A stretch of 15,056 nt of DNA from Berkiella sp964606325 (GCA_964606325.1 CAZSGE010000062.1:1-15056); one strand, 5' to 3'; counted from the stretch's first letter, positions 1 to 7,802 are shown. Program-made: numbers and translations. Notes: generated by a model not told the origin, from the letters alone.

Positions 1-316
1 TATTTATTATGACTCTTCTCGCTAGGATCTATCGAGAACTGGTGTATATCACCTAGTTTCAAGGACGTTAACAGGGTATTGGGTGGCGCATTTGTGCCTG
101 TTTAAGAACCAATATACTGTGAAACTGATACATGAAACAAACCTCAATCAAATCTTTTAGTCGCGGCAGATTATTCCACACGCTTAATCCGAACGTGCAG
201 CTTTACGCTGGATACTCCTGATACGCTATCACAATTTTGATTCTAGAACCTAATTAATCAGGGGGCAGCCCCCTGAGTTTATTAACGTTTATTTTAACAT
301 TTCTATTTTAGTTTAA
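1..316. other. Intergenic left edge, no supported gene
   Basis: I see no convincing gene in this stretch. A short open frame runs in from the left edge and stops at about position 56 (last residues ARIYRELVYIT). It could be the last codons of a gene, possibly a transposase, lying outside the window, but it is too short to assign. The next 200 bases have stops in all frames and no tRNA-like arms or known RNA motif that I recognise. The only clear structure is the hairpin at 258-276. Confidence 0.5.
258..276. terminator. GC-rich hairpin, probable terminator of an upstream unit
   Basis: A perfect 8-bp stem (TCAGGGGG / CCCCCTGA) closes a 3-base loop. It is followed by a moderately T-rich stretch (GTTTATTAACGTTTATTTT) rather than a clean T run. 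It lies 68 bases before the start of the first gene, so it most likely ends transcription entering from the left. The stem is symmetrical, so its strand is uncertain. Confidence 0.45.
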
Positions 317-343
317 TTGAAATTTCTTTTTAGGAGAAACCTA

Positions 344-1282
344 ATGCAACCAATTCATGAAAATATTCTAGATACATTAAACGAAGCAATTCTAAATTTA
401 GATATTCAAGCTATTCAAAATGTACTGGCAAGAATTTCCGATGAGGATTTTAATAGGATTAACGATTTCGAAATATGGCTAGTTTCTCAAAGATCATTTC
501 CATTTGATCTGGCTGTCAATGCTACCATTAAACGATTCTTTGAAACAGGTGACAATTCATCGATCCGAAACTGTATTCAAATCCTAAATCTATTAAAACA
601 ACGAGGATGGAATGCTCGCCTTGATAAAGCCTCCATGAGAAAGGTGTATACATTTATTTCGTATACCAATATAAGAGGAGCCTATATGAATGTTAGAAAT
701 TTACCAAGTTTTAATGATAAAGATTATGTATATTTTACAAGTACTTTAATCAATGAATTACAACAAAGATTCGAATGCGAAAATGAAAATTTAAATGACT
801 ATTTAAATGAACTGATACTTCGGGAAAAACAATTGCATCCGAACACTAGATTTGAGATTAAATTACAATATATGAACCAAATTGCTCATCTCAAGCCTAT
901 CCATCTTCTCAAGACTATCATATTAGATAGAAGAAGAGCGCTTGTTATTGCCAAATTACCATTTCAAGAAGAAGTTAAGGAAGCAACGAATAAGAGCTTG
1001 GATTACGAAAACAGCATCAGATATTCTGCTGGAATCATTAAAAGTTTAAGTGATGAACCAGCGCTATTTAATCGCATATTATCCTTTTTACCAGCAATGA
1101 ATGTGCATGCTACTCAGCATTTGATGGAATTTGTAAATCCACAGTATGAAAAGTTTTTTGGTACAGATGATAGAGATTATCTTTCATGTGAAGAAGATGA
1201 AACAGATTATGAATCTTGTGATGAAGGTTTAGATGATGATCAGGAGTTTAATCTTGCTAGCAAATCAAAACTTGGAAATTAA
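344..1282 (+). CDS. Hypothetical helical protein with acidic C-terminal tail
   Basis: A 312-residue soluble protein that I do not recognise. The ATG at 344 is chosen because AGGAG (332-336) sits 7 bases upstream; a TTG nine codons earlier has no such site. There is no signal peptide or membrane segment. The composition suggests a mostly alpha-helical fold in short helix pairs. Residues about 70-107 contain an LKQRGW motif (84-89) that resembles a segment around residues 380-412 of the 818-residue protein at 10810. Residues 275-303 form a strongly acidic tail with two SCxE-type cysteine spots. A helical-repeat protein with an acidic tail, next to effector-like genes in a probable intracellular bacterium, could be a secreted effector, but that is inference. 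The gene stands alone: a hairpin overlaps its stop codon, and the next gene starts 400 bases on. Confidence 0.75.
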   Translation: MQPIHENILDTLNEAILNLDIQAIQNVLARISDEDFNRINDFEIWLVSQRSFPFDLAVNATIKRFFETGDNSSIRNCIQILNLLKQRGWNARLDKASMRKVYTFISYTNIRGAYMNVRNLPSFNDKDYVYFTSTLINELQQRFECENENLNDYLNELILREKQLHPNTRFEIKLQYMNQIAHLKPIHLLKTIILDRRRALVIAKLPFQEEVKEATNKSLDYENSIRYSAGIIKSLSDEPALFNRILSFLPAMNVHATQHLMEFVNPQYEKFFGTDDRDYLSCEEDETDYESCDEGLDDDQEFNLASKSKLGN

Positions 1283-1322
1283 TCTCAGGGAACGGTAGCC
1301 ATGGAGGCTACTGCATGAGATT
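1281..1322 (+). terminator. Hairpin overlapping the stop of the preceding gene
   Basis: The outer stem AATCTCA / TGAGATT (7 bp, 1281-1287 with 1316-1322) encloses an inner stem GTAGCC / GGCTAC (6 bp, 1295-1300 with 1306-1311). The outer stem begins inside the TAA stop. The tail (TTTCTTAAAA) is only weakly T-rich. The placement suits a terminator or 3'-end protector for the gene at 344. It is also the first of four hairpins in a row. Confidence 0.5.
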
Positions 1323-1350
1323 TCTTAAAATGCGGATTATTAACAGTGTT

Positions 1351-1466
1351 TACACATTTACTTTGGAGAAATGTGTAGACCCAAGAGTAACTTAACTTTT
1401 GGGTCTTACGGGTATGAAGCAAGATTTTTACCAGAAATTGCATAGAATAGTTATTCTATGCAATTT
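1351..1466. other. Cluster of three strong hairpins, possible structured RNA
   Basis: Three inverted repeats follow one another. The first is TACACATTT/AAATGTGTA (1351-1359 with 1369-1377, 9 bp). The second begins at the very next base: GACCCAAGAGT/ACTTTTGGGTC (1378-1388 with 1395-1405, 11 bp with one G-T pair). The third is a perfect 15-bp palindrome, AAATTGCATAGAATA and its complement, around a 2-base centre (1435-1466). None is followed by a T tract on either strand, so ordinary intrinsic termination explains them poorly. Alternatives are a small RNA, a mobile palindromic repeat (REP/MITE type), or a 5' leader of the translocase gene, although 219 bases separate it from that start. No known RNA family is recognised. 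Confidence 0.4.
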
Positions 1467-1685
1467 GCCATGCGTGGTTTAACAAGCTCTAAATCATTGC
1501 CTAAAATACTATCCATTATTGTTACAGCCACACACCAATACAATTATTCACAGTTTATGGTTTCTTAGATTTCAAATATTTATACGTATGACCGCCCCTT
1601 TATTCATTTATTATTAAAAACTCCTTAATGAATTTTATCTGTGTCCGAATACACCAGAGAGAAACTCTAATCTTAAAAGACATAT
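1467..1685. other. AT-rich intergenic upstream of the nucleotide translocase gene
   Basis: This region should hold the promoter of the translocase operon, but no -35/-10 pair with good spacing stands out. An imperfect inverted repeat (ATTCATTTA...TAATGAAT) lies at about 1602-1635. I see no gene here. Confidence 0.4.
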
Positions 1686-3197
1686 ATGCAAATAGAACCT
1701 CCAAAGTCTGCACTAGCAAAATTCAGAATGTTTCTGTGGCCAATTTATGGCATCGAACATAAGAAATTTTTGCCAATGACCTTTATGATTGCGTTAATCT
1801 TGTTTAATTATACAGTTTTACGTAACATGAAAGACACGCTTGTGATCACCGCGACACAAGGATCAGACGTCATTGTATTCCTCAAAACTTGGGGAGTTTT
1901 ACCTTCAGCAATACTGTTTTTCTTTATATATTCAAAACTGAGCAATGTTTTGCGAAGACAAACATTATTTTATGTTTCAGTAGGTTTCTTTCTTATTTAC
2001 TTCGCCCTGTTTGCTTTTATTCTTTATCCAAATCAAGCCCTGATTCACCCAAATCAATCGGCCGATTGGTTAATAGCGAATCTTCCAGCGGGATTTAAAA
2101 GTTTTATCAATATTTATAAATTTTGGTCATTTTCATTATTTTATATCCTAGCGGAACTCTGGGGAAGCGTTGTGTCTGCATTGCTTTTTTGGCAACTTGC
2201 AAACAGTATCGTTAAAGTCTCTGAAGCTAAACGGTTTTATGCACATTTTTATTTATTAGCAAATTTAGCCACTGCATTTTCAGGGATCGTTTCTACTTAT
2301 TTTTCAAAAAAAGGAATGGATATAGAGGATCCCATAGCAAGTTATGGCGTCACGGTAAATTATCTGTTATGGACTGTCGTGGGCTGTGGCTTGGTAGTGA
2401 TGCTTTTATATTATTATTTGGATAAACGCGTCATTCCTGATCCAACTTTAGTAGATCCTCAAGAATCTGCCTCCACTAAGAAAAAACTTAAACTAGGGAT
2501 GAAAGATAGTATTAAATTTATATTACATAACAAATATTTAGGATGGATAGTTCTATTAGTGATTTGTTATGGCATTTCCATCAATTTAGTAGAAGTTGCT
2601 TGGAAAAATCAGATCGGCATTTTGTTGCCAAACCCAAGTGATAAACAAGCGTTTTTTGGTAACTATAGTGCGATTTCGGGTATATCCACTGTTGCTGTCA
2701 TATTAATTGGTGGCTCATTAATGCGTTGGTTAGGGTGGAAAGTAGCAGCCCTACTCACTCCTATTGTTATCGGTGTAACAGGCTCAATTTTCTTTTATTT
2801 TATGATATTTGAAAAAAGTGCAAGCGTTCTTGTTGCCAGCTTAGGGACGACAGCACTTGTCTTTGCAGTCTATATGGGCGCATTACAAGTTATTTTAAGC
2901 AAAAGTACAAAATATGCCTTATTTGATCCCACCAAGGAAATGACATACATACCTTTAGATGAAGAATCCAAAGTCAAGGGTAAAGCTGCAGTTGATGTTG
3001 TAGGCGGTCGCTTAGGTAAAGCCGGCGGGGCATTTTTACAACAGGCAATGTTGATATTCATCGGCCCAATGACAGTCATTGCGCCCTATTCTGCTCTTTT
3101 AATGATTTTGTTTGTTGTGATCTGGATAGTTGCTGTATTCAAACTCCACACCTTATTTAAGGCGGCAGGTGGAGAAAAAGCCTGGAACGAGAAATGA
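1686..3197 (+). CDS. ATP/ADP-type nucleotide translocase (NTT/Tlc family)
   Basis: A 503-residue inner-membrane protein with about 11-12 hydrophobic segments. It belongs to the bacterial/plastid nucleotide transporter family (NTT, Tlc), which exchanges host ATP for ADP or imports other nucleotides. Family hallmarks are intact: KKFLPM (26-31), FNYTVLRNMKDTLV (40-53, with K49), AELWGSVV (156-163, with E157), EAKRFYA (180-186), NLVEVAWK (300-307, with E303) and KGKAAVDVVGGRLGK (431-445). The charged residues known to matter in plant and parasite homologues therefore all have counterparts. Length is usual for the family (about 500). The start codon has only a weak ribosome site (AAAAGA). The gene heads a probable operon, because the next gene begins 19 bases after its stop. 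Whether it is a true ATP/ADP exchanger or takes other nucleotides cannot be told from sequence; the family assignment is very secure. Confidence 0.95.
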   Translation: MQIEPPKSALAKFRMFLWPIYGIEHKKFLPMTFMIALILFNYTVLRNMKDTLVITATQGSDVIVFLKTWGVLPSAILFFFIYSKLSNVLRRQTLFYVSVGFFLIYFALFAFILYPNQALIHPNQSADWLIANLPAGFKSFINIYKFWSFSLFYILAELWGSVVSALLFWQLANSIVKVSEAKRFYAHFYLLANLATAFSGIVSTYFSKKGMDIEDPIASYGVTVNYLLWTVVGCGLVVMLLYYYLDKRVIPDPTLVDPQESASTKKKLKLGMKDSIKFILHNKYLGWIVLLVICYGISINLVEVAWKNQIGILLPNPSDKQAFFGNYSAISGISTVAVILIGGSLMRWLGWKVAALLTPIVIGVTGSIFFYFMIFEKSASVLVASLGTTALVFAVYMGALQVILSKSTKYALFDPTKEMTYIPLDEESKVKGKAAVDVVGGRLGKAGGAFLQQAMLIFIGPMTVIAPYSALLMILFVVIWIVAVFKLHTLFKAAGGEKAWNEK

Positions 3198-3216
3198 TAT
3201 TAGTGTCGGAGTGTTT

Positions 3217-3510
3217 ATGAAAAAAAAATGTTTCTTGATTTTGGGAATAATTGCTTTTGCTAGTAGCGCTTTTGCTGCCGGGAATAATACGCAAATATAT
3301 GAAGTAGATAAGGTATTAAGTAACGGCTATTACATCATTAATGGTATCACTTATAGACCGCACACCTCATGTAAGATGCTAGCAAAAAACGATAAAGTTA
3401 AATTTACCAAAGGCAGCCCCACTGGTAACTGCGTAAGTGCAACGATATATGACCTGCGCACGAATTCCAGTTGTCAATTGTTTTGTGAAGAAGATTCCAT
3501 CGATGAGTAA
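3217..3510 (+). CDS. Exported four-cysteine small protein, copy A
   Basis: A 97-residue protein of unknown function. The ATG at 3217 is preceded by GGAG (3208-3211) at 5 bases. A signal peptide is clear: MKKK, a hydrophobic core, then SSAFA with cleavage near residue 20 or 21. The mature part, of about 77 residues, has cysteines at 52, 72, 86 and 90, likely two disulphide bonds in the periplasm or outside the cell. It aligns along its whole mature length with the next gene (for example VDKVLSNGYYIING against VEKVLNKGDYIING, and SSCQLFC against SSCKLWC). It starts 19 bases after the translocase stop, so it is probably co-transcribed. No known domain is recognised. Confidence 0.85.
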   Translation: MKKKCFLILGIIAFASSAFAAGNNTQIYEVDKVLSNGYYIINGITYRPHTSCKMLAKNDKVKFTKGSPTGNCVSATIYDLRTNSSCQLFCEEDSIDE

Positions 3511-3796
3511 ATTAAAAACGATCTGTTTTGCTATTTTAGTTTTATATGGTTTAGCAAATTCTGCCTTTGCAGCTTTTGAGTATAAAGTCGAAAAAGTATT
3601 AAATAAAGGCGACTACATTATTAATGGATTACATTGGAAAGCACAATCTGAGTGTGTAGCCTGGAAAAAAGGAGACAAAATCAGCTTTTTAAACAAGCCC
3701 GCACACAGCAAGTGTGTTGTTACAAGTGTTGTACACCAAAACTCTAAGTCTTCATGCAAACTTTGGTGCTCTGACAACATGCATGATGGCATCTGA
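3503..3796 (+). CDS. Exported four-cysteine small protein, copy B (tandem paralogue)
   Basis: A 97-residue paralogue of the preceding protein, also with unknown function. The ATG at 3503 overlaps the end of copy A by 8 bases (ATGAGTAA, where TAA is the stop of copy A). No strong ribosome site is visible, so translation is probably coupled. The N-terminus is a signal peptide ending NSAFA at residue 23. The four mature cysteines (51, 71, 85, 89) have the same spacing as in copy A. The shared core is V-[DE]-KVL-x2-G-x-YIING, and aromatic residues are conserved around the cysteines. The two mature domains are diverged (roughly 40% identical by eye), so the duplication is old or under diversifying selection. 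An in-frame ATG at 3437 would lie inside copy A and would hide the signal peptide, so it is rejected as the start. Confidence 0.85.
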   Translation: MSKLKTICFAILVLYGLANSAFAAFEYKVEKVLNKGDYIINGLHWKAQSECVAWKKGDKISFLNKPAHSKCVVTSVVHQNSKSSCKLWCSDNMHDGI

Positions 3797-3822
3797 TTAC
3801 TCTTACTACTTTTAAATCATAT

Positions 3823-5013
3823 TTAGTATATATTTTTTGTCGTTTTTCTACTTTTTTTACGTGGATGCGTCTTCTTTGATCTTTGTGCTGATTCCATTGA
3901 CTGTTGATGACACCGTTGTGTTTCCATTAGATTTTCCAGGCTTATAGGTTTAAATTGATCATGGTAAAGAATGGGGGCTAAATGCTCAGGAACTTCAGTT
4001 AGATTATTTCCACAAAGGTAAAGGTATTTTAGCAATTGCATCTCTTTGATTTCAGTTGGTATGACGGTTAATTGATTGTATTCTAATCCAAGCGTGTGAA
4101 GTGACTCCAACTGACCGATTTCTGCTGGTAGAGCGGTTAATTGGTTATGGCCTAAATATATCCTCTTAAGTGTCACCAACAGACCAATTTCAGCTGGGAG
4201 GACTGTTAATTTATTGTACCTCAAATCAATACATTCAACGCTCGAACCAATGTGATCTGCTAGCACGCATGCAGGAAGTCTTGTGAGATGGAGGTTAGCA
4301 CAATCTAAATATGTTGTATTTATATGATTCAATTTACTCACAAATGTTGGAAAAGCCATATCTGATATTCGAGATGGTTGTTTAATCATCAAATCTATTC
4401 GTGCTTGGATCATTGCCGCATTTAAGTCTTCAATCAACTTTTCTCTTACCCAAAAAGCGCAACCATCATTCATTTTCCACTTTTTAGCTTCTTCCAATTT
4501 ATCAAAACATTTCTTTACAACAGAACAGGAACCTGTTTTAAGCAATATATCTGATTTGGCGCTTATGAATTGCTGTATTTCATTTTGTTGCTTTATATCA
4601 ACCTGATTTTTCTGTTCTTGGTTGAAAATGCCAATTTGCCGCATCAGCAGTGTACTGTGGATTTCGCGAAATTGATGAGACACACCGCCTAACGTTGCAA
4701 ATGAAACTGCATAGTTTTCCCGTGATGCATAAGAAAATATCAAATGTAACACACCTTTGTGAGGATTAAGCATGCTAATGGCACATGGAGGTGGAGATGC
4801 ATTGGCTACAGAAGTCTCACTAGCTACAGAATGTTCGGGAGTTAATAAAAGAGTTCTAACGTAATTAACTGCAGCACTAGTGGCCTTGGTGATTGATAAA
4901 TACCAAGGATGCGCGTCGTTTTGCAACGTTAATTTTGTACGCTTTTCGCCTGATTCTTCTTCCGAATCGTTGTCTCTTTCTCGTTTTTGACCGATATTTG
5001 GACCTTGATGCAT
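3823..5013 (-). CDS. F-box-like and leucine-rich-repeat protein, effector candidate
   Basis: A 396-residue protein with a eukaryote-like architecture. Residues 10-28 hold a bipartite basic cluster (KRER, then KRTK across an acidic linker), like a nuclear localisation signal. Residues about 80-125 (LNPHKGVLHLIFSYAS, then VSHQFREI and TLL) match the F-box pattern of leucine/proline, IFSYL, V-S-x-x-F-R and LL. Residues 229-345 contain about five 23-residue leucine-rich repeats of the form L-x-L-x-x-N-x-L-T-x-[LI]-P-x-E-I. The C-terminus (379-392) is again very basic. In Legionella, F-box and LRR proteins are type IV effectors that hijack host ubiquitin ligases; that function here is inference. 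The ATG at 5013 is chosen over the GTG directly before it because AGGTGA lies 3 bases upstream of the GTG and spaces better to the ATG. The gene converges with copy B, with only 26 bases between them. Confidence 0.85.
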   Translation of the reverse strand: MHQGPNIGQKRERDNDSEEESGEKRTKLTLQNDAHPWYLSITKATSAAVNYVRTLLLTPEHSVASETSVANASPPPCAISMLNPHKGVLHLIFSYASRENYAVSFATLGGVSHQFREIHSTLLMRQIGIFNQEQKNQVDIKQQNEIQQFISAKSDILLKTGSCSVVKKCFDKLEEAKKWKMNDGCAFWVREKLIEDLNAAMIQARIDLMIKQPSRISDMAFPTFVSKLNHINTTYLDCANLHLTRLPACVLADHIGSSVECIDLRYNKLTVLPAEIGLLVTLKRIYLGHNQLTALPAEIGQLESLHTLGLEYNQLTVIPTEIKEMQLLKYLYLCGNNLTEVPEHLAPILYHDQFKPISLENLMETQRCHQQSMESAQRSKKTHPRKKSRKTTKNIY

Positions 5014-5302
5014 CACTCACCTTTAACATGGTTGCTTGATAATATTTCATTCAACGAAGTGCAGTAAGGTTTGAGATATTCAGAAAGGAGGGCTCTGAGT
5101 ATCAAGACTTTTAAAGCACTTTGATATCAGATAAACCCGTTAATCGTGTAAACTAAGCACGTGTGTGCTAGTCCTCGGTTCATCCTTGGGCGAGAAGACT
5201 TATCTATTAATAACAAATTGTAAACATTTTTACGTGATATTTTCAAGGTGTTTTAGAAAATAAATGAAAAATAGCGATTAAATCAGCATATTAAACATAT
5301 AC

Positions 5303-5357
5303 ACTAATTGATAAATTACAACAAGTGTGAGCATGCTCTCATATTTGATCAATTAGT
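5303..5357. repeat. Inverted repeat with inner palindrome
   Basis: ACTAATTGAT (5303-5312) pairs perfectly with ATCAATTAGT (5348-5357). Between the arms lies a 10-base palindrome, GAGCATGCTC (5329-5338). There is no T tract, and the nearest genes start about 300 bases away on either side. It could be a regulator binding site for the divergent genes, an RNA structure, or a remnant of a small mobile element. Confidence 0.4.
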
Positions 5358-5425
5358 ATTCTTCAAGCGATATTGCAGATTTCAATCTTGTGCCAGCCTT
5401 AACCTTTAACAAGTATTTGCTATAA

Positions 5426-5539
5426 ATGCTATGGTTACTGATGATGTTGATCGCAACATTTCTCCAACGCATCAGTTACAGTGACAGTGACACTGAAATA
5501 AGTGAAAACAACATAAATATGATTCACTGTACTCTTTAA
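5426..5539 (+). CDS. Possible small ORF with hydrophobic start, weak
   Basis: A 37-codon open frame with a hydrophobic N-terminus (MLWLLMMLIATFLQR) followed by a polar, acidic tail containing SDSDTEISENN. A TAA stop lies directly before the ATG and no Shine-Dalgarno sequence is visible, which argues against translation. The composition is protein-like, resembling a single-helix membrane peptide, but a frame of this length is expected by chance in 600 bases. It is listed only so that the intergenic region is fully described. Confidence 0.15.
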   Translation: MLWLLMMLIATFLQRISYSDSDTEISENNINMIHCTL

Positions 5540-5708
5540 TATTATATCTATACTGCGCATTTTAAACATAATCCTAAAACACGTTGATTTTCATCACGTA
5601 TTTATCTTTACATAAAATAAGTTGTTAGGTAACATGCAAAACCTCTGTATTTATTGGGATATAATATCTATCTATAAATATTTTTATGACATAATTAAGA
5701 GGTACAAT

Positions 5709-6122
5709 ATGTTAAATAATAATCAAATTGGTGAAGCAAACAATAACCGAAACAATATATTATTGAGAATATTAAAGTTTCTTGCAGTAATTTTTACAGT
5801 ATTTGCTTTCGAAATGAGCAGCACGTGGAAATCTTTGAAAGATTCTCCAGAGCAAATCATGGGTACTTTACTTAATTTGAAGGGAATGATTATTGGTTTT
5901 ATAGGCTTTGGTCTTGCTCTTATAGCCGCTAAAGAAGATTTTAATTCAAAAAAAGCTCCCCAAACTGATAATGCTCTCCAAGCTGATGATTCAGCATCGT
6001 TAACATTTATTCCAAGTTTCAGATCAGCTCACGACTCAGAACAAAATGTTCAGAAACGCCAGACTCAAAATGATGTTACTGAAATAGGTAAAGAAGAAAG
6101 ACAAAGAAAACGCCCAGCATAA
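5709..6122 (+). CDS. Small two-helix membrane protein, hypothetical
   Basis: A 137-residue protein that I do not recognise. The ATG at 5709 is chosen because AGAGG (ending at 5702) sits 6 bases upstream; an upstream TTG at 5622 lacks a ribosome site and adds an unlikely leader. The N-terminus is Asn-rich and polar. Two hydrophobic stretches follow at about residues 19-38 (ILLRILKFLAVIFTVFAF) and 57-78 (GMIIGFIGFGLALIAA), consistent with a helical hairpin in the inner membrane. The last 55 residues are hydrophilic and end in a basic run (KEERQRKRPA). No signal-cleavage site or catalytic motif is seen. It is a single-gene unit: the next gene converges on it, and a hairpin follows at 6132. Confidence 0.65.
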   Translation: MLNNNQIGEANNNRNNILLRILKFLAVIFTVFAFEMSSTWKSLKDSPEQIMGTLLNLKGMIIGFIGFGLALIAAKEDFNSKKAPQTDNALQADDSASLTFIPSFRSAHDSEQNVQKRQTQNDVTEIGKEERQRKRPA

Positions 6123-6131
6123 ATTCTAGTT

Positions 6132-6165
6132 GAGGTGTTTAGCGTATATTTGTTTTAAACACCTC
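6132..6165. terminator. Hairpin between convergent genes, probable bidirectional terminator
   Basis: A perfect 10-bp stem, GAGGTGTTTA / TAAACACCTC, encloses a 14-base loop between the stop of the small membrane protein (6122) and the stop of the porin (6256). The plus-strand tail is only moderately T-rich. The position between two convergent stops suits a shared terminator. Confidence 0.6.
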
Positions 6166-6255
6166 GATTAGCTTCTTAATGTACGCACTGAAGCATCGAA
6201 ACTCGATGTCTAGCCTAAAATCAAAGTGGGTGGATTACAAGCTTTATAAATGTCC

Positions 6256-7503
6256 TTACCACACAAATTGGGTACGTACGCCGAAAATATTTAAATTTCG
6301 ATGATTTGGGTTAAAGTCGTACCTAGCACCTGGCGCTTGTGTTGGATCAATACTGGCATGAACATAATTTGTTAGCACGAGTAAATTTGGATTAATAATC
6401 CAGCTTAGTGATAAGGAGACGTTATTTTCTTTACCGCCTTGGATATCCTCGCTGTTTAAATTGACCATGCTATAACGCGCAGCAACCTCAAAAGCACCAT
6501 AACGACATTTTGGTATGATTTTACCGTAGGTACCATTTTTGATTTTGTAGATTCTACTTTCACCCGTTAACACATAAGCGGCTTGCGCGTGCCAACCATA
6601 AAAATGTAATTCTGGATTAAACCATCGATGTATGTTGGCTTGTAAATATTCGGCACCTACGACCAACGGGCCTCTTTGTCCACTTAATTCAAAAGTAATT
6701 TCATTATAATTATCGACTAATAATTGATTGCCTGAATCAACCGTATTGGGGGTATTTCGCCCTAATGCTTCAGGTCTTGATGCAAAACGACGCCCATTGA
6801 GGTTAGGAGCATCATCTAAATATGAGGCATTGGTTGTTGCATAAAGACCCGAGCCTCCTATTTGAATAACCTTATTATCCTCATTGATTGGCACATAGTA
6901 AGCTCTTAAGGTATTCGTTAACCTATCTGAGCGATTTCGAACATCAACAGTAGAAATGTTTTCGCCATGTGGCGGCGTAGCAGAGGCAAATATAAGACCA
7001 TAATGTTCGCCCCAGTTCGAAATATTGACCCCAATACCCATACAAGGTCTAAGCGCGATAACGGGTAAACTTCTTTCTAAAAATGGGATCCATTTAGAGC
7101 TATTAGCATTCTCTAAACAAAAAGGAGAAGAAACTTGGCCAATGCTTATTTCCGTATTTTTCAACCCAGAATAAGTAAAGTAGGCATCATCGATACCAAC
7201 CGATCTGCCTGCAAATGTAAGAACTACTGAAAATGATAAGTCCTTACCTATTCCACCAGAAAGATTTGTGTCTAAAGCACGAATGTTCGTTCCATTTGGA
7301 AAATCAATTCGTTTATCTTCAAAATCGCCTGCGAAAAAAATTGCATCGACTTTTGCAACGCCGTGAAGTTTAAACCAATATTTATCATCGTCTGAACGAT
7401 AGACTTCAATACCACCATCACCCGTGTTAACTTCGTCAGCAAACAGGCACGGCGACAACATTAGTAAGGCGCCTAAACAGGAGACGATTTTTATCATTCG
7501 CAT
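6256..7503 (-). CDS. Outer-membrane porin, OprP/OprO (phosphate-selective porin) family
   Basis: A 415-residue protein with a signal peptide (MRMIKIVSCLGALLMLSPCLFA, cleaved before DEV). After this come alternating amphipathic strands typical of a 16-stranded beta-barrel. The opening (YWFKLHGVAKVDAIFF...RIDFPNGTNIRALDTNLSG) and the segment with GISIGQVSSPF-type loops resemble phosphate-selective porins, a family that includes the P1 porin of Coxiella. It would allow small solutes across the outer membrane; phosphate specificity is not shown. The C-terminus ends in FVW, so the last residue is Trp rather than the usual Phe of the barrel-assembly signal. The start at 7503 has only a weak AAAAGAAAAA ribosome site; an ATG two codons later is no better. 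The 351-base upstream gap may hold its own promoter. Confidence 0.88.
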   Translation of the reverse strand: MRMIKIVSCLGALLMLSPCLFADEVNTGDGGIEVYRSDDDKYWFKLHGVAKVDAIFFAGDFEDKRIDFPNGTNIRALDTNLSGGIGKDLSFSVVLTFAGRSVGIDDAYFTYSGLKNTEISIGQVSSPFCLENANSSKWIPFLERSLPVIALRPCMGIGVNISNWGEHYGLIFASATPPHGENISTVDVRNRSDRLTNTLRAYYVPINEDNKVIQIGGSGLYATTNASYLDDAPNLNGRRFASRPEALGRNTPNTVDSGNQLLVDNYNEITFELSGQRGPLVVGAEYLQANIHRWFNPELHFYGWHAQAAYVLTGESRIYKIKNGTYGKIIPKCRYGAFEVAARYSMVNLNSEDIQGGKENNVSLSLSWIINPNLLVLTNYVHASIDPTQAPGARYDFNPNHRNLNIFGVRTQFVW

Positions 7504-7645
7504 TTTAATTTTTCTTTTGGTTCTTGGGTGAAATGAAACGCCAAGCTTACCGGGTTAAACTTTTATCATCAACCCTTTACTTCTTCGTTGTCAAACTCAA
7601 CAGGCAAATAGAACGCGATTATTTAGCGCGTATTTAATTTCATCA

Positions 7646-7676
7646 ATAATAGTCTATAGGCGGTTTGAAGTTTCAA
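7646..7676 (-). promoter_or_regulatory. Candidate sigma-70 promoter of the porin
   Basis: On the minus strand, TTGAAA (7671-7676) and TATTAT (7646-7651) each match the consensus hexamers in 5 of 6 positions. They are separated by 19 bases, longer than the ideal 17. This would give a leader of about 140 bases before the porin start. Confidence 0.35.
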
Positions 7677-7802
7677 AATTTTAGAAATGTACTTTGTTTG
7701 ACTTTAAACTTAATTTATATAATTGCGTCCTTGCAATTGAAAGCTTGGATGCCATAACCTACGTTGATCTATCATTACTGGAAATTGCTTCTTATTAAAG
7801 TA

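Larger units (their letters stand above)
5014..5708. other. Long AT-rich intergenic region between divergent genes
   Basis: Nearly 700 bases with no well-supported gene. It must hold the promoters of the F-box/LRR gene (minus) and the small membrane protein gene (plus). On the minus strand a TTGATA lies 17 bases before a poor -10, which is too weak to call. It contains the dyad at 5303-5357, a CAGTG-rich patch near 5478-5496 (CAGTGACAGTGACACTG), and a 37-codon open frame at 5426-5539 without a ribosome site. No tRNA or insertion sequence is seen. Confidence 0.45.

Noticed and set aside
1..257. Insertion-sequence remnant or small RNA at the left edge
   Set aside because: No terminal inverted repeats, no recognisable transposase motif and no known RNA signature are visible; only an 18-codon tail of an open frame enters from the edge.
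7698..7722. Plus-strand TTGACT...TATAAT as a promoter
   Set aside because: The hexamers are only 14 bases apart and no plus-strand gene follows for about 2 kb.
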